The position numbers were made by a program, and so were the translations under genes. Below are positions 40,921 to 50,300 of a stretch of DNA of 64,000 nt, piece after piece. This DNA comes from Pantoea cypripedii (GTDB taxonomy: Bacteria; Pseudomonadota; Gammaproteobacteria; Enterobacterales; Enterobacteriaceae). The notes beneath the pieces were generated by a model, which was given only the letters and a program-made list of their open reading frames with translations, searched no databases and was not told the DNA's origin. Location: assembly GCF_011395035.1 (NCBI RefSeq), contig NZ_CP024768.1, positions 2,765,286-2,829,285 of the forward strand, written 5' to 3'. The number at the start of each line of letters is the position of its first letter. Within the stretch, counting starts at the first letter, position 1.

Positions 40921-41817
40921 TTATTTTGCCAGGATTTTCTGAATTGCGGCGCGGAAATCACGGCCCTGGCTGTTATTACGCAGACCGTAAGAGACGAATG
41001 CCTGCATGTAACCCAGTTTACGGCCGCAGTCGAAGCTGGTCCCTGTCAGCAGGGTCGCATCGACCGGTTTTTTCTTGCCCAGTGCAGCGATAGCATCGGT
41101 CAACTGGATACGTCCCCAGGCACCCGGCTCGGTGTGCTCCAGCTCCGCCCAGATATCAGCAGAAAGGACATAACGCCCTACCGCAGCCAGATCAGAATCC
41201 AGGGTGTTGGCTTCTTCCGGCTTCTCAACAAAGTTGGTGATGGTGCCGACGTCGCCAGGGTTATCCAGCGGTTGTTCCGTGGTGATCACCGAGTATTCAG
41301 AGAGGTCAGCGCCCGGCATATGTTTTGCCAGTACCTGACTGCGTCCGGTTTCCTCAAAGCGCGCCACCATGGCCGCGAGGTTATAACGCAGGTGATCGGC
41401 CGTCGAGTCATCCAGCAGCACATCCGGCAGCACCACCACGAATGGGTTGTCGCCAATCATCGGACGCGCGCACAACACCGAGTGGCCGAGGCCCAGCGGA
41501 TTGGCTTGACGGACGTTCATGATGGTCACGCCCGGCGGACAAATTGATTGCACTTCGCTCAGCAGCTGACGTTTCACACGTGCTTCAAGCAGTGCTTCCA
41601 GCTCGTAAGTGGTATCGAAGTGGTTTTCCACCGCATTTTTGGAAGCATGGGTGACCAGCACAATCTCCTTGATGCCTGCAGCCACGCACTCATCAACGAT
41701 ATATTGGATCATCGGTTTGTCGACGACAGGCAGCATTTCTTTTGGAATTGCTTTTGTCGCAGGGAGCATATGCATACCGAGACCCGCAACCGGGATTACA
41801 GCTTTAAGCTTGGTCAT
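40921..41817 (-). CDS. galF: GalF, UTP-glucose-1-phosphate uridylyltransferase-like subunit
   Basis: A 298-residue protein of the UGP family. The nucleotide-binding signature reads G-L-G-M-H-M-L-P instead of the G-x-G-T-R-x-L-P of active GalU; this M-H change is the known mark of GalF, which has little activity itself and is thought to modulate GalU. The rest (K-E-M-L-P-V-V-D-K-P, L-G-L-G-H-S-V-L) is well conserved. It is the standard marker between exopolysaccharide and O-antigen clusters. Confidence 0.95.
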   Translation of the reverse strand: MTKLKAVIPVAGLGMHMLPATKAIPKEMLPVVDKPMIQYIVDECVAAGIKEIVLVTHASKNAVENHFDTTYELEALLEARVKRQLLSEVQSICPPGVTIMNVRQANPLGLGHSVLCARPMIGDNPFVVVLPDVLLDDSTADHLRYNLAAMVARFEETGRSQVLAKHMPGADLSEYSVITTEQPLDNPGDVGTITNFVEKPEEANTLDSDLAAVGRYVLSADIWAELEHTEPGAWGRIQLTDAIAALGKKKPVDATLLTGTSFDCGRKLGYMQAFVSYGLRNNSQGRDFRAAIQKILAK

Positions 41818-42107
41818 ATTTATTCCATTTCATGAAGTGAATACGTGGGGTCGATTATGCAGGATCGGCCGGAACAGCAAGTATAATCTTTATCTGAAAA
41901 ACCGGCACTAACTCTCTGTCATAACATGAAAAAACGCTTTTTTCGGCCCCAACCGTGACGCCAATTGGCGGGTAATTAGAATCGCTAACCTACTGTAAAA
42001 CAGTGGGGGAGATGGGAGAAAGCCAGAATTGATGAGACCAGTCATTTTCAGACTGATCGTGTCGTCGCGGCGTGCTTTATTACGCCGCGACCTGAGGTTG
42101 TCTGAGG
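41818..42107. other. Gap between galF and the exopolysaccharide operon
   Basis: No coding frame is supported. It must carry the galF promoter on the minus strand. A 10-bp stem GTCGCGGCGT/ACGCCGCGAC (42064-42091), 17 bases past the wzx stop, may end the exopolysaccharide operon although no T-run follows it on the minus strand. Confidence 0.5.
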
Positions 42108-43448
42108 TTACAACCAACCCTCAAACCATTCTGGCATCACAAACAGGTTAAAGTGGTTTATCAGCAACATCAGGCCGACAAACACCACCGAGACCGAAAC
42201 CCACTGGCGCGCATAAGGCATAAAGCGAATGCCGATAACGGGTTTGATGAAGAAGGGATGGGCAAAAGCGGAGATCAACACCTGTGAAATCGACAGTGTC
42301 AGCGCCACGTAGATGACATTCGGCCAGATCAGCGTGGTTGCCAGCACCGCCAGCACGACCAGACTGGCGACAACGTTCCAGTAGAACTCAACATTGGTAC
42401 GCCCATTCGCCTGGGAAATTGCCCCGGTCAGCCCGCCCATCGGACGCAGCATGCCAAACAGCAGCATCAGCGGGATCAGATGGTAGACCTGCTCATGGGA
42501 TGCGCCATACAGCAGACGCACGATCACCGGCGACAAAATACCAATAGCCAGATACATGGTGCTGCTGAATAACATGATAACGAGCGTACCTTTCAGGAAC
42601 AGCTTTTTCAGTTGCTCAGGATCGTGCTGTTTCTCAGCAAAACGCGGCAGCGCCAGGCGGTTGATCACCGGCGAGACGAGCTTCAGCGGTTGCAGGATCA
42701 GCTCTTTTGCCAGTGAGTAGATACCCAGCATATCCGCCCCCATCACTTTCCCGACGATCAAGGCATCCGCCTGAGTACGAAGCTGATTAATGGTCTGCGA
42801 TCCCAGCTGGTAGATCCCATAACGCACCGCGGCGATAAACGTTGCCCGATCGAATTCCCATGTGGGACGCCAGGACTTCTCGCCAAAGTAAATCATGCAC
42901 AGAATGCGCGTGAAGGCATTGATAAACAGTCCAACGATGGCTGCCGCCACGGTCAGGGATGTGAAGAACAACATCGCCACAGTGCAGAGGAAGGCAAACA
43001 GCTTGGTCGCCATCTCAATCTTCGCCAGGAGCACCATGCGTTTGGTTTTGACAAAGTGCGCCTGATACTGCGAAAGGTGCCCAAGAACCAAAAAGTTAAG
43101 GCTGGTCAGCATAATCAGCCCGGTCAACTCCGGCAGGTGATAAAACCACGCTACCGGCCAGGCAATCATCAGCATAATTAACCCGGTACAGAAGCTGAGT
43201 GAGACGTTCACCCAATAAATGGTGCTCTGCTCACGCCGGGTGATATTCTGGCGATGCACAATGTAACTGCTCATCCCCATATCCTGGAGTACCCCGGCCA
43301 CCGCCAGAATGGCGTTGATAATTGCCAGTAACCCCAGCTCATGCGCTTCCAGCCGGCGTGCCAGTACGCTGAGCTGTAAGACCTGCAGCACTGCGGCAAA
43401 GCAGGTGCTGCCAAATAGCCAAATGGCCTGTGACTTTAATCCGCTCAC
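42108..43448 (-). CDS. amsL: Wzx-type exopolysaccharide flippase (AmsL-like)
   Basis: A 446-residue polysaccharide-transporter family protein with about 12-14 predicted spans, beginning with A-I-W-L-F-G-S-T-C-F and A-R-R-L-E-A-H-E-L-G-L-L as is typical for Wzx/MOP-family flippases. It should turn undecaprenyl-PP-linked repeat units to the periplasmic side. Position as last gene of the cluster next to galF equals amsL of Erwinia amylovora and the wzx gene of the Pantoea stewartii cluster. The start overlaps the upstream GT gene by ATGA. Confidence 0.88.
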   Translation of the reverse strand: MSGLKSQAIWLFGSTCFAAVLQVLQLSVLARRLEAHELGLLAIINAILAVAGVLQDMGMSSYIVHRQNITRREQSTIYWVNVSLSFCTGLIMLMIAWPVAWFYHLPELTGLIMLTSLNFLVLGHLSQYQAHFVKTKRMVLLAKIEMATKLFAFLCTVAMLFFTSLTVAAAIVGLFINAFTRILCMIYFGEKSWRPTWEFDRATFIAAVRYGIYQLGSQTINQLRTQADALIVGKVMGADMLGIYSLAKELILQPLKLVSPVINRLALPRFAEKQHDPEQLKKLFLKGTLVIMLFSSTMYLAIGILSPVIVRLLYGASHEQVYHLIPLMLLFGMLRPMGGLTGAISQANGRTNVEFYWNVVASLVVLAVLATTLIWPNVIYVALTLSISQVLISAFAHPFFIKPVIGIRFMPYARQWVSVSVVFVGLMLLINHFNLFVMPEWFEGWL

Positions 43449-44668
43449 ACCATGCGCTCCAGAATTTTTGCCAGCTCGCCATAGGCAATATGCTGATTGA
43501 ACTCGGTTTCTACCTTGTGACGAGCGGCAGCGACCACCGGCCCAACATCGATATCTCCGCGCGACAGACGCAACAAAGTTTGCGCCAGCTCCTCAGGATC
43601 GTTTTCCGAGACCAGCCAGCCGCTAACGTTGTTCTGAATCAGCTCGGGAATGCCGCTGTGGAAGGTTGAAACCACCGGCAGACCCACGGCCATTGCTTCC
43701 ATCAGCGCCACCGGAATGCCTTCCATATCGCCATCTGCTGCGGTTTTGGAGGGCAGCAGGAAGATATCTGCTTCGCTCAGCGCCTGGCGGATCTCCTCCT
43801 GGGGCTTAAAGCCCGGCATACTGACGTAATCTTCCAGACCGGCACGCGCAATATGCTCGCGCATCATTCCGTCCTGCTCACCGTTACCAATGATGGTGAA
43901 CTGAAACTGCCCGCCCTGATTACGCAAAATTTCACTGGCTTTCACCGCCACATCCAGACCTTTCTTTTCGGTGAGACGTGCCACTGAAACAATGCGCAAC
44001 GGAGTATGGAAAGCTTCACGCGGCTTGAAATTAAATTTCTCTGGCTCAATGCCCATACGCGTGACGTGTATCTTCTCTGCCGGACAACCCATCTCAATCA
44101 GCTTGTTTTCCCACAGATGGCTGATAGGCAGCATCAGCTCGCTCTGGCGGAACAGATTGAGATAGTCCTGCTTATGCTCTTCCAGAATATGACGACGTGA
44201 GATGTCTGCACCGTGGAACACCGTGGCCTGTTTGCCCCGAAGCACGCCAAGCTCGCGCAGCTTATTTGCCAGCGCCCCGGCGTAGCCAAAGTGCACGAGG
44301 AATACGTCAGCAGTGAAGGTTTGACGGGCATTGGCCACGATGGCTGGCAGCAGCAGTTTGCTGGCTTGTGCGCCATAGCGGCGCACATTGAGGGATTTCA
44401 GCAGAGCAGGTTTGGCGATTTTCGGCAGCATCAACCCAATACGCTGGGTGAGTTTATCGAAGTTTGAGACCTTCTCTTCCGGCAGCAGATAATGCGTTTT
44501 CGCCGCCAGATTGTAGTCATCGAACGCGGCATGACGATTGATCATGTCGCCCGGAAACACGGAGATCACCTCAACGTCATAACCGGCGTCAATGAAATGC
44601 GTGACCTGATTGAGAACAAAGGTCTCTGAGGCAACCGGAAAACGCATGGTGAAAAAGGTTAGCTTCAT
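43445..44668 (-). CDS. amsK: GT4 glycosyltransferase, AmsK/WcaL-like
   Basis: A 407-residue GT-B enzyme. F-P-V-A-S-E-T-F-V-L-N-Q opens it; F-H-G-A-D-I-S near residue 153, V-A-R-L-T-E-K-K-G-L-D and E-G-I-P-V-A-L-M-E (E-x7-E) match WcaL of colanic acid and AmsK of amylovoran, which add a galactose-type sugar to the side chain. The ATG at 44668 is chosen; the codon before is GTG. It begins 4 bases after the end of the pyruvyltransferase gene. Confidence 0.9.
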   Translation of the reverse strand: MKLTFFTMRFPVASETFVLNQVTHFIDAGYDVEVISVFPGDMINRHAAFDDYNLAAKTHYLLPEEKVSNFDKLTQRIGLMLPKIAKPALLKSLNVRRYGAQASKLLLPAIVANARQTFTADVFLVHFGYAGALANKLRELGVLRGKQATVFHGADISRRHILEEHKQDYLNLFRQSELMLPISHLWENKLIEMGCPAEKIHVTRMGIEPEKFNFKPREAFHTPLRIVSVARLTEKKGLDVAVKASEILRNQGGQFQFTIIGNGEQDGMMREHIARAGLEDYVSMPGFKPQEEIRQALSEADIFLLPSKTAADGDMEGIPVALMEAMAVGLPVVSTFHSGIPELIQNNVSGWLVSENDPEELAQTLLRLSRGDIDVGPVVAAARHKVETEFNQHIAYGELAKILERMV

Positions 44669-44672
44669 CACT

Positions 44673-45935
44673 TCACCCTAAGACGTTGAGAATTTCTTCA
44701 GTGATTCGATTACCAATCTCACGTTCCTGCGCCACCGCTGCGTCAACTTGCTGCTTCACCTGGTCGTAGTCAGCCAGCACGGTCTGCACTTTGTCGATAA
44801 GCGAGCCGTCCATCAGACTTTTCACATCCGTCGCCATTTGTGGCAGCCCAAGCTGGTTCATCACACCCAGTGACTTGTGTTCATAGTTGATAGCAATGGC
44901 CGGTGTGCCGAAATTCATGGAAATGATGGCGGAGTGCAGACGGGTGCCGATGGTCAGATGACAATGACTTAACAAAATGCCCAGTTCGAGGTCGTTGAAC
45001 TCATCCATGATCACATGGTAGTGCTCCGGATGCTCGACACTTTCTCGCAACGTCAGTGCCACCATGCGATCATCTTTGGCATAACTGTCGATACCGGTGC
45101 AGGTTGAGAAGGCTACCACCTGATACCCGTCAGCAATCATTGCATTGATCACCCGGCCAAACGCGGCTTCATACTCTTTTTGCGTCACGCCAAGGCGTTT
45201 ATCAAAGGGGGCCAGCTCGCGCACGGTAATGGCGATGGTTTTACGTGAACTGAGAATCTCTTTCCAGTGCAACAGGTTATGGCTGGGATGCTCCACCTCA
45301 CGCGCTTTCACCAGAAACGCGGTATCAACGCCCTTCTTAACTTTGCTGGTGGTCACGCCATCCTGCTTCAGACGCTCATAGCTGACCTCTTCACGCAGTA
45401 CCAGACTATCGACACGATCGAACACAAAATTAGCCAGGGCGTTAACGCGCGGATTCTCAAAAGGTCCGACCGAATGACCGATCATATAGAGTGGCTTTTT
45501 CGCCATTAATGCGCACAAGGCATGGTCAAACTGGGTCACGCCATACAGATCGACGAAGAAAGACCCCCCCACCTGGATAATGGCATCATAAGGTTCAAGG
45601 CTTTTGGTGAATGCGGCCAGATGCGGCGGCACGGAGAATGATTTGTACATTCCCCCCTTACCCAGATGCGCCATCATAATTTCCGGCATCAGGCGGTTCG
45701 CCACCTTGCGCTTTACACTTCCCACTAACCCTTTGGCCGAATTGCTATTGTGCAGAAACAGGGAATCCTGCTGGATTTCCTGTTGCAGTAAGTACCCAGA
45801 GCTGGTTGGATAACGACTGATGACGTCGATATCCAGATCACCACGTGCGGACTGAAGTGAATCAATCAGACCGCGTAAAATCGCGCCATCCCCACGATTT
45901 CCACAGGTATGGTTACCCACCAATAAAATCTTCAT
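44673..45935 (-). CDS. amsJ: Polysaccharide pyruvyltransferase, AmsJ/WcaK-like
   Basis: A 420-residue protein of the polysaccharide pyruvyl transferase family, adding pyruvate ketals from PEP to exopolysaccharide sugars. The start L-L-V-G-N-H-T-C-G-N-R-G-D-G-A-I-L-R-G, G-G-S-F-F-V-D-L-Y-G near residue 122, G-H-S-V-G-P-F and the C-terminal S-H-C-H-L-T-I-G-T-R-L-H-S segment with its catalytic-type R-x-H are clear. Amylovoran and stewartan carry such acidic decorations. Confidence 0.92.
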   Translation of the reverse strand: MKILLVGNHTCGNRGDGAILRGLIDSLQSARGDLDIDVISRYPTSSGYLLQQEIQQDSLFLHNSNSAKGLVGSVKRKVANRLMPEIMMAHLGKGGMYKSFSVPPHLAAFTKSLEPYDAIIQVGGSFFVDLYGVTQFDHALCALMAKKPLYMIGHSVGPFENPRVNALANFVFDRVDSLVLREEVSYERLKQDGVTTSKVKKGVDTAFLVKAREVEHPSHNLLHWKEILSSRKTIAITVRELAPFDKRLGVTQKEYEAAFGRVINAMIADGYQVVAFSTCTGIDSYAKDDRMVALTLRESVEHPEHYHVIMDEFNDLELGILLSHCHLTIGTRLHSAIISMNFGTPAIAINYEHKSLGVMNQLGLPQMATDVKSLMDGSLIDKVQTVLADYDQVKQQVDAAVAQEREIGNRITEEILNVLG

Positions 45936-46103
45936 AAAAACTCCAGATAAATTTTTGTAATTCTACAAGCCGCCATTTTCCTGGACTGGCAAAAGTTAAC
46001 TCTGCGTAAAAAAGGACTACAAACGAGGCGAAACACCTGAAAAAGAGGGGTTCCTTTTAATCCGGCCGCACTCCTGTTCGCAGCCGGTTTGCTGATTCCC
46101 GCA

Positions 46104-48314
46104 TCAAGATTTCACGGCGAAATAAGGCAGTGCGCACGGTTCTCCGTTAATCACCACCGAGACATAACCTTTGGGTTCACGGGTATCGACCTGTTCCGGT
46201 TTCAGCATGCGTGAAGCCATCAGTAAATCGCCTTGCTCATTGCCGCCAATACCCGCTTTACCGTTGTGCAGACTGAAGCGCTGCGGCGCCTGTTGACTCC
46301 CGCTGGCGGGTGACCCCTGAGTCATGGAAGCATCAACGCGCGCGCAGCGACCGGCAAGGAAGCGGTCCTTCGCCGTGCTTTTAATCATCACGACCGCAAT
46401 CGGCGTCCAGCCCGCCAGTTTGACGAACACTTTGGTATCCGTATCAGTGCGTGGTTCAAAGCGCACATCCACCAGCGGTGAACTCCCCTCCGCAGACCAG
46501 CTGGCTTCCGCCTTGCTTTTCTTACGCTGCAAATGGATTACCGCACGGCCGCCAGTGCCTTTGCCGTCGATGGGGTTCATCAGCGGTTGGTTGTCTGTCC
46601 CATTGCTGAACTGCGACTGACCAAACACCTCGATTTCCCAGCTATCACCGACGGCGGGCGAATAGAAATTCCCCAGCTCAAACCAGGTTTCCTGGTTGGT
46701 GTTGTTTGACAGGCGAAAACGTGAAGTGAGGTAGTTGTATTTCAGACTACCGTCGATAGCGACGCCGTAAGATTCAACGCGCGTTGACCCCATCTCCCAA
46801 ATATTGAGCCAGCGCTCGCCTTCCAGTGAGTTATCGATCCAGCTTCCGGCCTGCAAATTGGTCTGGCGCATATTCAGGCGCGAGTTACGGGCGATCAGCG
46901 GGTTCTTACAATCTTCCAGACTCAGTGCATCAATGATCCATTGGCCATTGGAGATGTCTCCCGGATGCTCGGTGTGCTCAATCCAGCCGTTATGAATAAT
47001 CGACTGGCTGCAACGTGGCAGATTCAGCACCATCCCGCCTTTACAGTGCTGGGCATTGAAGTTGGAGAGTTCAATCGCGGTGCTGTGATCCCAGTTGCCC
47101 GCTTTCTGCCCGGACCAGCTGGCTTTAATCACATCGCCAGTACAGCCGTTGGCGTACCACTGGTCGATTTTACAATCCAGCGTATCCAGCATACTCAGCG
47201 AGACACCGCCCACCTGGTTAAAGCGCAGACAAGCGCCACGGAAGAACTGGCCGCCCGCGCAGGTGTTGCGGAATAACCCCTGCTTATTCGGATGCTTGTC
47301 GGTGTTACCGTTAAAAATCAGGTTAGAGATTTCGGTCCAGCGAGCATTTACCTGAAACAGGAATTCGGAACTCCCATCCGAAACCAGCGTGGTGGCCGGG
47401 AAATAGCCAAAGTTCACCATCGCGCCAGAGATGCGGAAGAAGCGTTGCTGCTTGTCACCAAAATCACAACCGGAAACAAAGAAGGTGCCCGCCGGGAACT
47501 GGACACAAATCGGCTGACTGGCATCCTGTGACCATTGATACATCGCTTTGATCGCCGGTGCAGCATCGGTTTTGCCATCGGCAATCGCGCCAAAATCGAA
47601 CAGCGTCAGGCGGTTGAAATCTTCCACTACGCGACGCCAGGTAAAGCCGTTGCCGCTGAACATCACGCCGTTGTCATCTTTGCCGTCACCAAAAGCACCG
47701 ACAAATTCGCCACCGCCCACTTCCAGCCCTTCATGCCAGCTTTTCAGCTTGATCTTGGCACCGACAAACAGCGGACGGGTTTTACGCAATTCCTCAACGG
47801 AAGGGATTTCCCCAATCAGCTGATAACCATTGGGTTGCGCCAGACGCTGACTGAAATTGCTTTGATTGGGACGACTCACGTCATCAATGGAAAACAGCGT
47901 ATTGCCGCTCTCGTCCTCAACGGCCATAGAGTGAGCAGGATCGGCAATTAACGCAGCATTATCGTGGATAAACTGCGCAAAATTGCCCTTATTCAGCGCA
48001 ATTGGCTGGCTGATTTGCGATATTTTACCGCTGGCATCACGCAGATAAACCGGGATTTGGTTACCCGCTTTGCTGGCATCGCTACCGGCCTTACCGATCC
48101 ACAATTTGCCCACAAAGTTTTGCCAGAATTGCGGCGGCATGGTGTAAACATTTTCCGGCGTGAGAATCGGTACATCTCCCTGCGGCACGCTGGAAGGATC
48201 GACCGCTTTCAAGGCTGGCTGGCCATTTTTTGCCGCATAGCTGGAAAATGCACTCACCGAGAGCGCAGCAACAATGGAGGAGGCTGCGGTTTGCAAAACT
48301 TCTCTTCTTTTCAT
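46104..48314 (-). CDS. amsF: AmsF/WceF-type secreted glycanase with tailspike-like fold
   Basis: A 736-residue exported protein. The first about 28 residues are a signal peptide with a twin-arginine-like R-R-E-V-L-Q start and A-x-A end. Residues about 58-160 resemble the P22 tailspike head-binding domain (K-L-W-I-G-K-A, N-Q-I-P-V-Y-L, S-Q-P-I-A-L-N and H-S-M-A-V-E). From about 235 (F-D-F-G-A-I-A-D-G-K-T-D) a pectate-lyase-like right-handed beta-helix follows. The P. stewartii homologue WceF is reported to be a tailspike-like enzyme acting on exopolysaccharide. Catalytic residues cannot be set by eye. A 168-base gap separates it from amsJ. Confidence 0.88.
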   Translation of the reverse strand: MKRREVLQTAASSIVAALSVSAFSSYAAKNGQPALKAVDPSSVPQGDVPILTPENVYTMPPQFWQNFVGKLWIGKAGSDASKAGNQIPVYLRDASGKISQISQPIALNKGNFAQFIHDNAALIADPAHSMAVEDESGNTLFSIDDVSRPNQSNFSQRLAQPNGYQLIGEIPSVEELRKTRPLFVGAKIKLKSWHEGLEVGGGEFVGAFGDGKDDNGVMFSGNGFTWRRVVEDFNRLTLFDFGAIADGKTDAAPAIKAMYQWSQDASQPICVQFPAGTFFVSGCDFGDKQQRFFRISGAMVNFGYFPATTLVSDGSSEFLFQVNARWTEISNLIFNGNTDKHPNKQGLFRNTCAGGQFFRGACLRFNQVGGVSLSMLDTLDCKIDQWYANGCTGDVIKASWSGQKAGNWDHSTAIELSNFNAQHCKGGMVLNLPRCSQSIIHNGWIEHTEHPGDISNGQWIIDALSLEDCKNPLIARNSRLNMRQTNLQAGSWIDNSLEGERWLNIWEMGSTRVESYGVAIDGSLKYNYLTSRFRLSNNTNQETWFELGNFYSPAVGDSWEIEVFGQSQFSNGTDNQPLMNPIDGKGTGGRAVIHLQRKKSKAEASWSAEGSSPLVDVRFEPRTDTDTKVFVKLAGWTPIAVVMIKSTAKDRFLAGRCARVDASMTQGSPASGSQQAPQRFSLHNGKAGIGGNEQGDLLMASRMLKPEQVDTREPKGYVSVVINGEPCALPYFAVKS

Positions 48315-48391
48315 GCATCAAATCCCGTGGTCATGGGGCCGCCGGGCGGCCATAAGTGTGTCCCCGAGGTAGCCATAGGCGTAAGCCGGCG

Positions 48392-49426
48392 CTAAATCAG
48401 CGCCAGCCAGCTTTGTTTGATCTCGTTGCCGTCAAACTTCAGCGCAGTTTCTTTGGTTTTTTCGCTCATGCGGTAGAACAGCGCATCATCGCTGGCGAGT
48501 TGATCCATCCGCGCCAGGAAGGTCGTTTTGTCATTCATCGGCACCAGGAAACCATCTTCGCCATGATTGATAATTTCCTGCGGCCCGGTCGGGCAGTCAT
48601 ACGCCACCACCGGCAGCGACCAGGATTTAGCTTCCAGCAACACCAGCGGAAGCCCTTCATAGCGTGACGTCATCAACGCCATGTCACTGCCACGGTAGTA
48701 ATCATTGATGTTGCTGACTCTGCCAACGAAGTTGACGCTGTCGGTGATACCCAGCGACGCTGCCTGATCGTGCAACTGCTGGCGGACCTCGCCGTCTCCG
48801 GCGATCACCAGCGTCCAGTCAGGATGGGTTTTGCTGAAATCAGCCCAGATATCCAGCAGCAGGTCGAAGCCTTTCTGGTGCTCAAGGCGACCAATGGCCA
48901 GCGCCTGGCGGTTACGCGTCTGACGCGCAAAGGATTTGTAAACCACTGGGTTAGGAATCTGCTGGCTGCGGATGTTCCAGCGGCTGAATACCTGATGGTC
49001 TTTATCGGTCAGCACGATCACCTGGTCATAAAAGCGCAGCAGCAGCCATTTCAGCAATTTGATCGGTTTACTGAAGGAGTTGATGGCAATGTGCTCGCAG
49101 GCATAGGCTTTGAAGCGTTTCTTCTTCATGGACATCAGATTCCAGAAGGCAAACATCACACTCAGACGCCCCATACTGATCAGGAACACACTGTCGAACC
49201 CTTCCTGCTGGATGCGCGCCACGGCGCTTTTAATCGGATTGCTCTCACCTGCAAAGCTGACAATCTGTCTGGCATGGGTGAACGGATAGAACGGCTTTCC
49301 GCTGCCTTCCAGCGAATAGACGGTCACCTCATGCTGCTCGCCAAGGCACTCCGACATAAAGTTGCAGATGTTTTCCGTACCCGCGTACGAATAAGCATCC
49401 TTAATCACCAGTACAATCTTTTTCAT
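48392..49426 (-). CDS. amsD: GT4 glycosyltransferase, AmsD-like
   Basis: A 344-residue GT-B enzyme. G-T-E-N-I-C near residue 16 and the C-terminal I-G-R-L-E-H-Q-K-G-F-D, I-A-G-D-G and E-G-L-P-L-V-L-L-E (E-x7-E) motifs are those of GT4 galactosyltransferases such as AmsD of amylovoran. The donor is probably UDP-galactose by analogy; not provable here. Confidence 0.87.
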   Translation of the reverse strand: MKKIVLVIKDAYSYAGTENICNFMSECLGEQHEVTVYSLEGSGKPFYPFTHARQIVSFAGESNPIKSAVARIQQEGFDSVFLISMGRLSVMFAFWNLMSMKKKRFKAYACEHIAINSFSKPIKLLKWLLLRFYDQVIVLTDKDHQVFSRWNIRSQQIPNPVVYKSFARQTRNRQALAIGRLEHQKGFDLLLDIWADFSKTHPDWTLVIAGDGEVRQQLHDQAASLGITDSVNFVGRVSNINDYYRGSDMALMTSRYEGLPLVLLEAKSWSLPVVAYDCPTGPQEIINHGEDGFLVPMNDKTTFLARMDQLASDDALFYRMSEKTKETALKFDGNEIKQSWLALI

Positions 49427-49464
49427 GAAACGCTTTCCACCTCAAACGCAAAGGATGCCGGATA

Positions 49465-50217
49465 TCAACGATGTTTTAAGGTGAAAAGCACACCGTTCAC
49501 CATATACCAGCCGTAATAGTAATAGATTTTTAAGGGATTGTTTTTATAGATAATTCTTAATAATTCGAGGTGCCATTTCGCCGCTTTATTTTTGTTACGT
49601 GATAGCGAATCGCCCAGCTCGTAATAGTTCACCAGCGTCTTCTGGATCACCCGGGCTTGCCGGTAACGGAGAAACAGCTCGAAGAGGAACAGGAAATCTT
49701 CATGGCCTTTACGCTGAAAGAAGATGCCCTGCGGAGGACGGCGAAAACAGACCGAAGAGAAGCAGACGCGATATTGCTTCTTCACGAAGTTTTGCTGTTG
49801 CAGATAGGGTTTGTTGTAGTTGATATCGTGGTCAGCGCTTTTGGTTTTGTAGTGATAATGGGTAATAACAAAATCGTCACCGGCATGAATCGCGGCAGCC
49901 TGTTCAGCCAGCTTTTCCGCATGCCATTCATCATCGCTGTCAAGAAAAGCAATGATATCTTGCTGTGCAGCGCGCAGCCCGACATTACGGGTCTCTGCTG
50001 CGCCCTGGTTCATCTCATTGTTGAGGATAGTGATACGTTCGTCCCGGCAATGTTCACGCACCAAAGCCAGTGAATCGTCGGTCGATTTATCGTTGATCAG
50101 ATACAGATGCCAGTCGCTATAGCTCTGATCGAGAATCGACTGCACCGCACGCAATACCGTCTGGCGCGCGTTATACATCGGCATCACAATGCCGATGGTG
50201 CCTACATGATTTTTCAT
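49465..50217 (-). CDS. GT2 glycosyltransferase of the exopolysaccharide cluster
   Basis: A 250-residue GT-A protein: I-G-I-V-M-P-M-Y-N-A opening, L-I-N-D-K-S-T-D-D-S and F-L-D-S-D-D-E-W near residue 94 (D-x-D), with H-E-D-F-L-F-L-F in the catalytic half. By order it takes the place between AmsB and AmsD where the amylovoran cluster has its polymerase gene, and by type it is nearest AmsE/AmsB. I take the start at 50217 (M-K-N-H-V); the longer frame from 50277 adds 20 unlikely residues. Confidence 0.83.
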   Translation of the reverse strand: MKNHVGTIGIVMPMYNARQTVLRAVQSILDQSYSDWHLYLINDKSTDDSLALVREHCRDERITILNNEMNQGAAETRNVGLRAAQQDIIAFLDSDDEWHAEKLAEQAAAIHAGDDFVITHYHYKTKSADHDINYNKPYLQQQNFVKKQYRVCFSSVCFRRPPQGIFFQRKGHEDFLFLFELFLRYRQARVIQKTLVNYYELGDSLSRNKNKAAKWHLELLRIIYKNNPLKIYYYYGWYMVNGVLFTLKHR

Positions 50218-50300
50218 CTGAATACCCGTAAGAGGAGATGACAGGAAGTAAAAAAAATTGCCCCGGTCTGGGAGCAAGTGAAATCAAAGGAACCACCAAA

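Noticed and set aside
40126..41547. Two long plus-strand frames across galE and galF
   Set aside because: They are shadows of galE and galF, which are certain from conserved motifs.
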